Shown: positions 63,250 to 64,000 of the stretch, in pieces
Position numbering within the stretch: the first letter of the stretch is position 1
Layout: the number at the start of each line of letters is the position of its first letter
Notes under the pieces: model-generated
Told to the model about the DNA's origin: nothing
The model's input: only the letters and a program-made list of their open reading frames with translations
Database searches by the model: none
Made by a program: the position numbers and the translations under genes
Source of the DNA: Adiantum capillus-veneris
Lineage: Eukaryota > Streptophyta > Polypodiopsida > Polypodiales > Pteridaceae
Assembly: GCA_014529385.2 (NCBI GenBank)
Contig: CM043963.1
Location: 63,540,469 to 63,604,468, forward strand
Reading direction: 5' to 3'
Length of the DNA stretch: 64,000 bases

Positions 63250-64000
63250 CAATTATACCTTAAACAAGGTGAGGAGGCACGAAGGCTTGCTTAGTTAAGA
63301 GGAGATGAGGGAGAGTACGTTTGAATACGTACCTACAATCACATGGAATTTTTATTGTGTTTTAATATAAAATTGTATGATCCATTATACATATATAATT
63401 ACAAATGGTTTGTATATTACGAAGGGCCCCACTTAAATAATGTGAAAGGTGCACATTGCACATCAACATTTTGAAACAAAATAAAATGAGAAGTGAAATA
63501 AAAACAAACAAATTAAAATTAAAAAATATATTTTAGTGGTCTTTGCATAAGAAAAGATGAATTAAGTAAATATAAAAAATAATAAACAAATTATTGAAAT
63601 AAATCTTTATGAAGTCCTTAAATCAAAGGACCCTTTTTCAATATTTTATATCATTGATCATGGGATCAAACTCCTATGAATACACTTTTCAATCCAAAAA
63701 GATAAATGTAACTTTAGAAAATAGCATTTAAAGACCATGATTTCTTTTCATTCACAAACTTTTAAGCCTCCTTGGGGACACATATCAAGCAATGAAAATT
63801 GAAGTACCTTCACTCATAGTGCACTAAGGCGTTTAGGAGGCCAAAAAGGTGAAAAGTCACAATGGCCTATGCAAGAGGATGAGATAGAGACTATGTGACA
63901 TATACCCACCCAAAATTACCTCTTTTTTGTTAGGTGCAATTAGACTAGTAGCGTTACCCTACTAAAGGAAGAAAAAAGGGTGCCATAGATAGCTTGGGAA
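63250..64000. other. AT-rich right end with second 60-bp repeat copy
   Basis: Very AT-rich sequence without a supported gene. The second copy of the 60-bp repeat lies at about 63844-63905. Confidence 0.5.

Overview
The window looks like repeat-rich nuclear DNA from a large-genome land plant. The evidence is the density of plant-type LTR retrotransposons (Ty3/gypsy chromovirus, Tat-like and Ty1/copia lineages), primer-binding sites matching the tRNA-iMet or tRNA-Asp type, a plant L1-type LINE tail, and many long (GA/TC)n microsatellites. I cannot name the species. No intact host gene, tRNA, rRNA or CRISPR array was recognised. Almost all coding signal is decayed retroelement protein.

Layout. 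1-6.4 kb: LTRs and LTR fragments of one family (family A) in both orientations, around a short non-autonomous internal region that carries only a gag-like coiled-coil reading frame. Two large LTRs face each other as a roughly 1.2 kb inverted repeat. 6.4-10.3 kb: two broken gypsy gag fragments, a 5'-truncated LINE, a promoter-like stretch and a diverged family A LTR. 10.37-17.77 kb: the best-preserved element, a full-length chromovirus with 1.3 kb LTRs, a perfect 5-bp target-site duplication, gag-protease-RT-RNase H-integrase and a C-terminal chromodomain. It is inactivated by stops, frameshifts and loss of two RT catalytic aspartates. 17.8-23.4 kb: an older related LTR and scrambled chromovirus pieces. 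23.4-27.8 kb: a Tat-like gypsy pol on the minus strand with a second, archaeal-type RNase H. 27.8-32 kb: mostly featureless sequence with microsatellites and a possible ankyrin-type fragment.

32.0-36.8 kb: a decayed gypsy element bounded by unusually short LTRs (about 92-112 bp). 38.6-44.4 kb: an element with 0.58 kb LTRs and a tRNA-Asp-type primer site, whose internal region lacks RT and instead holds a protease-like frame, a captured copia fragment and unfamiliar frames. 44.4-58.3 kb: a graveyard of copia elements. One family occurs at least three times in both orientations, a second copia is represented by a protease/RNase H fusion, and a third keeps a nearly intact gag. A long unrecognised degenerate reading frame lies at 49.6-50.4 kb. 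58.3-64 kb: AT-rich sequence with duplicated segments, microsatellites, weak SINE-like remnants and a 60-bp repeat near the right edge.

How the pieces relate: these are not cooperating genes but successive waves of retroelement insertion, truncation and inversion. Several inactivating changes in the youngest element are C-to-T or G-to-A type, consistent with decay after cytosine methylation. I found no convincing new host system. The least explained items are the face-to-face family A LTR cluster, the short-LTR gypsy element, and the unrecognised reading frames at 40.4-42.4 kb and 49.6-50.4 kb.
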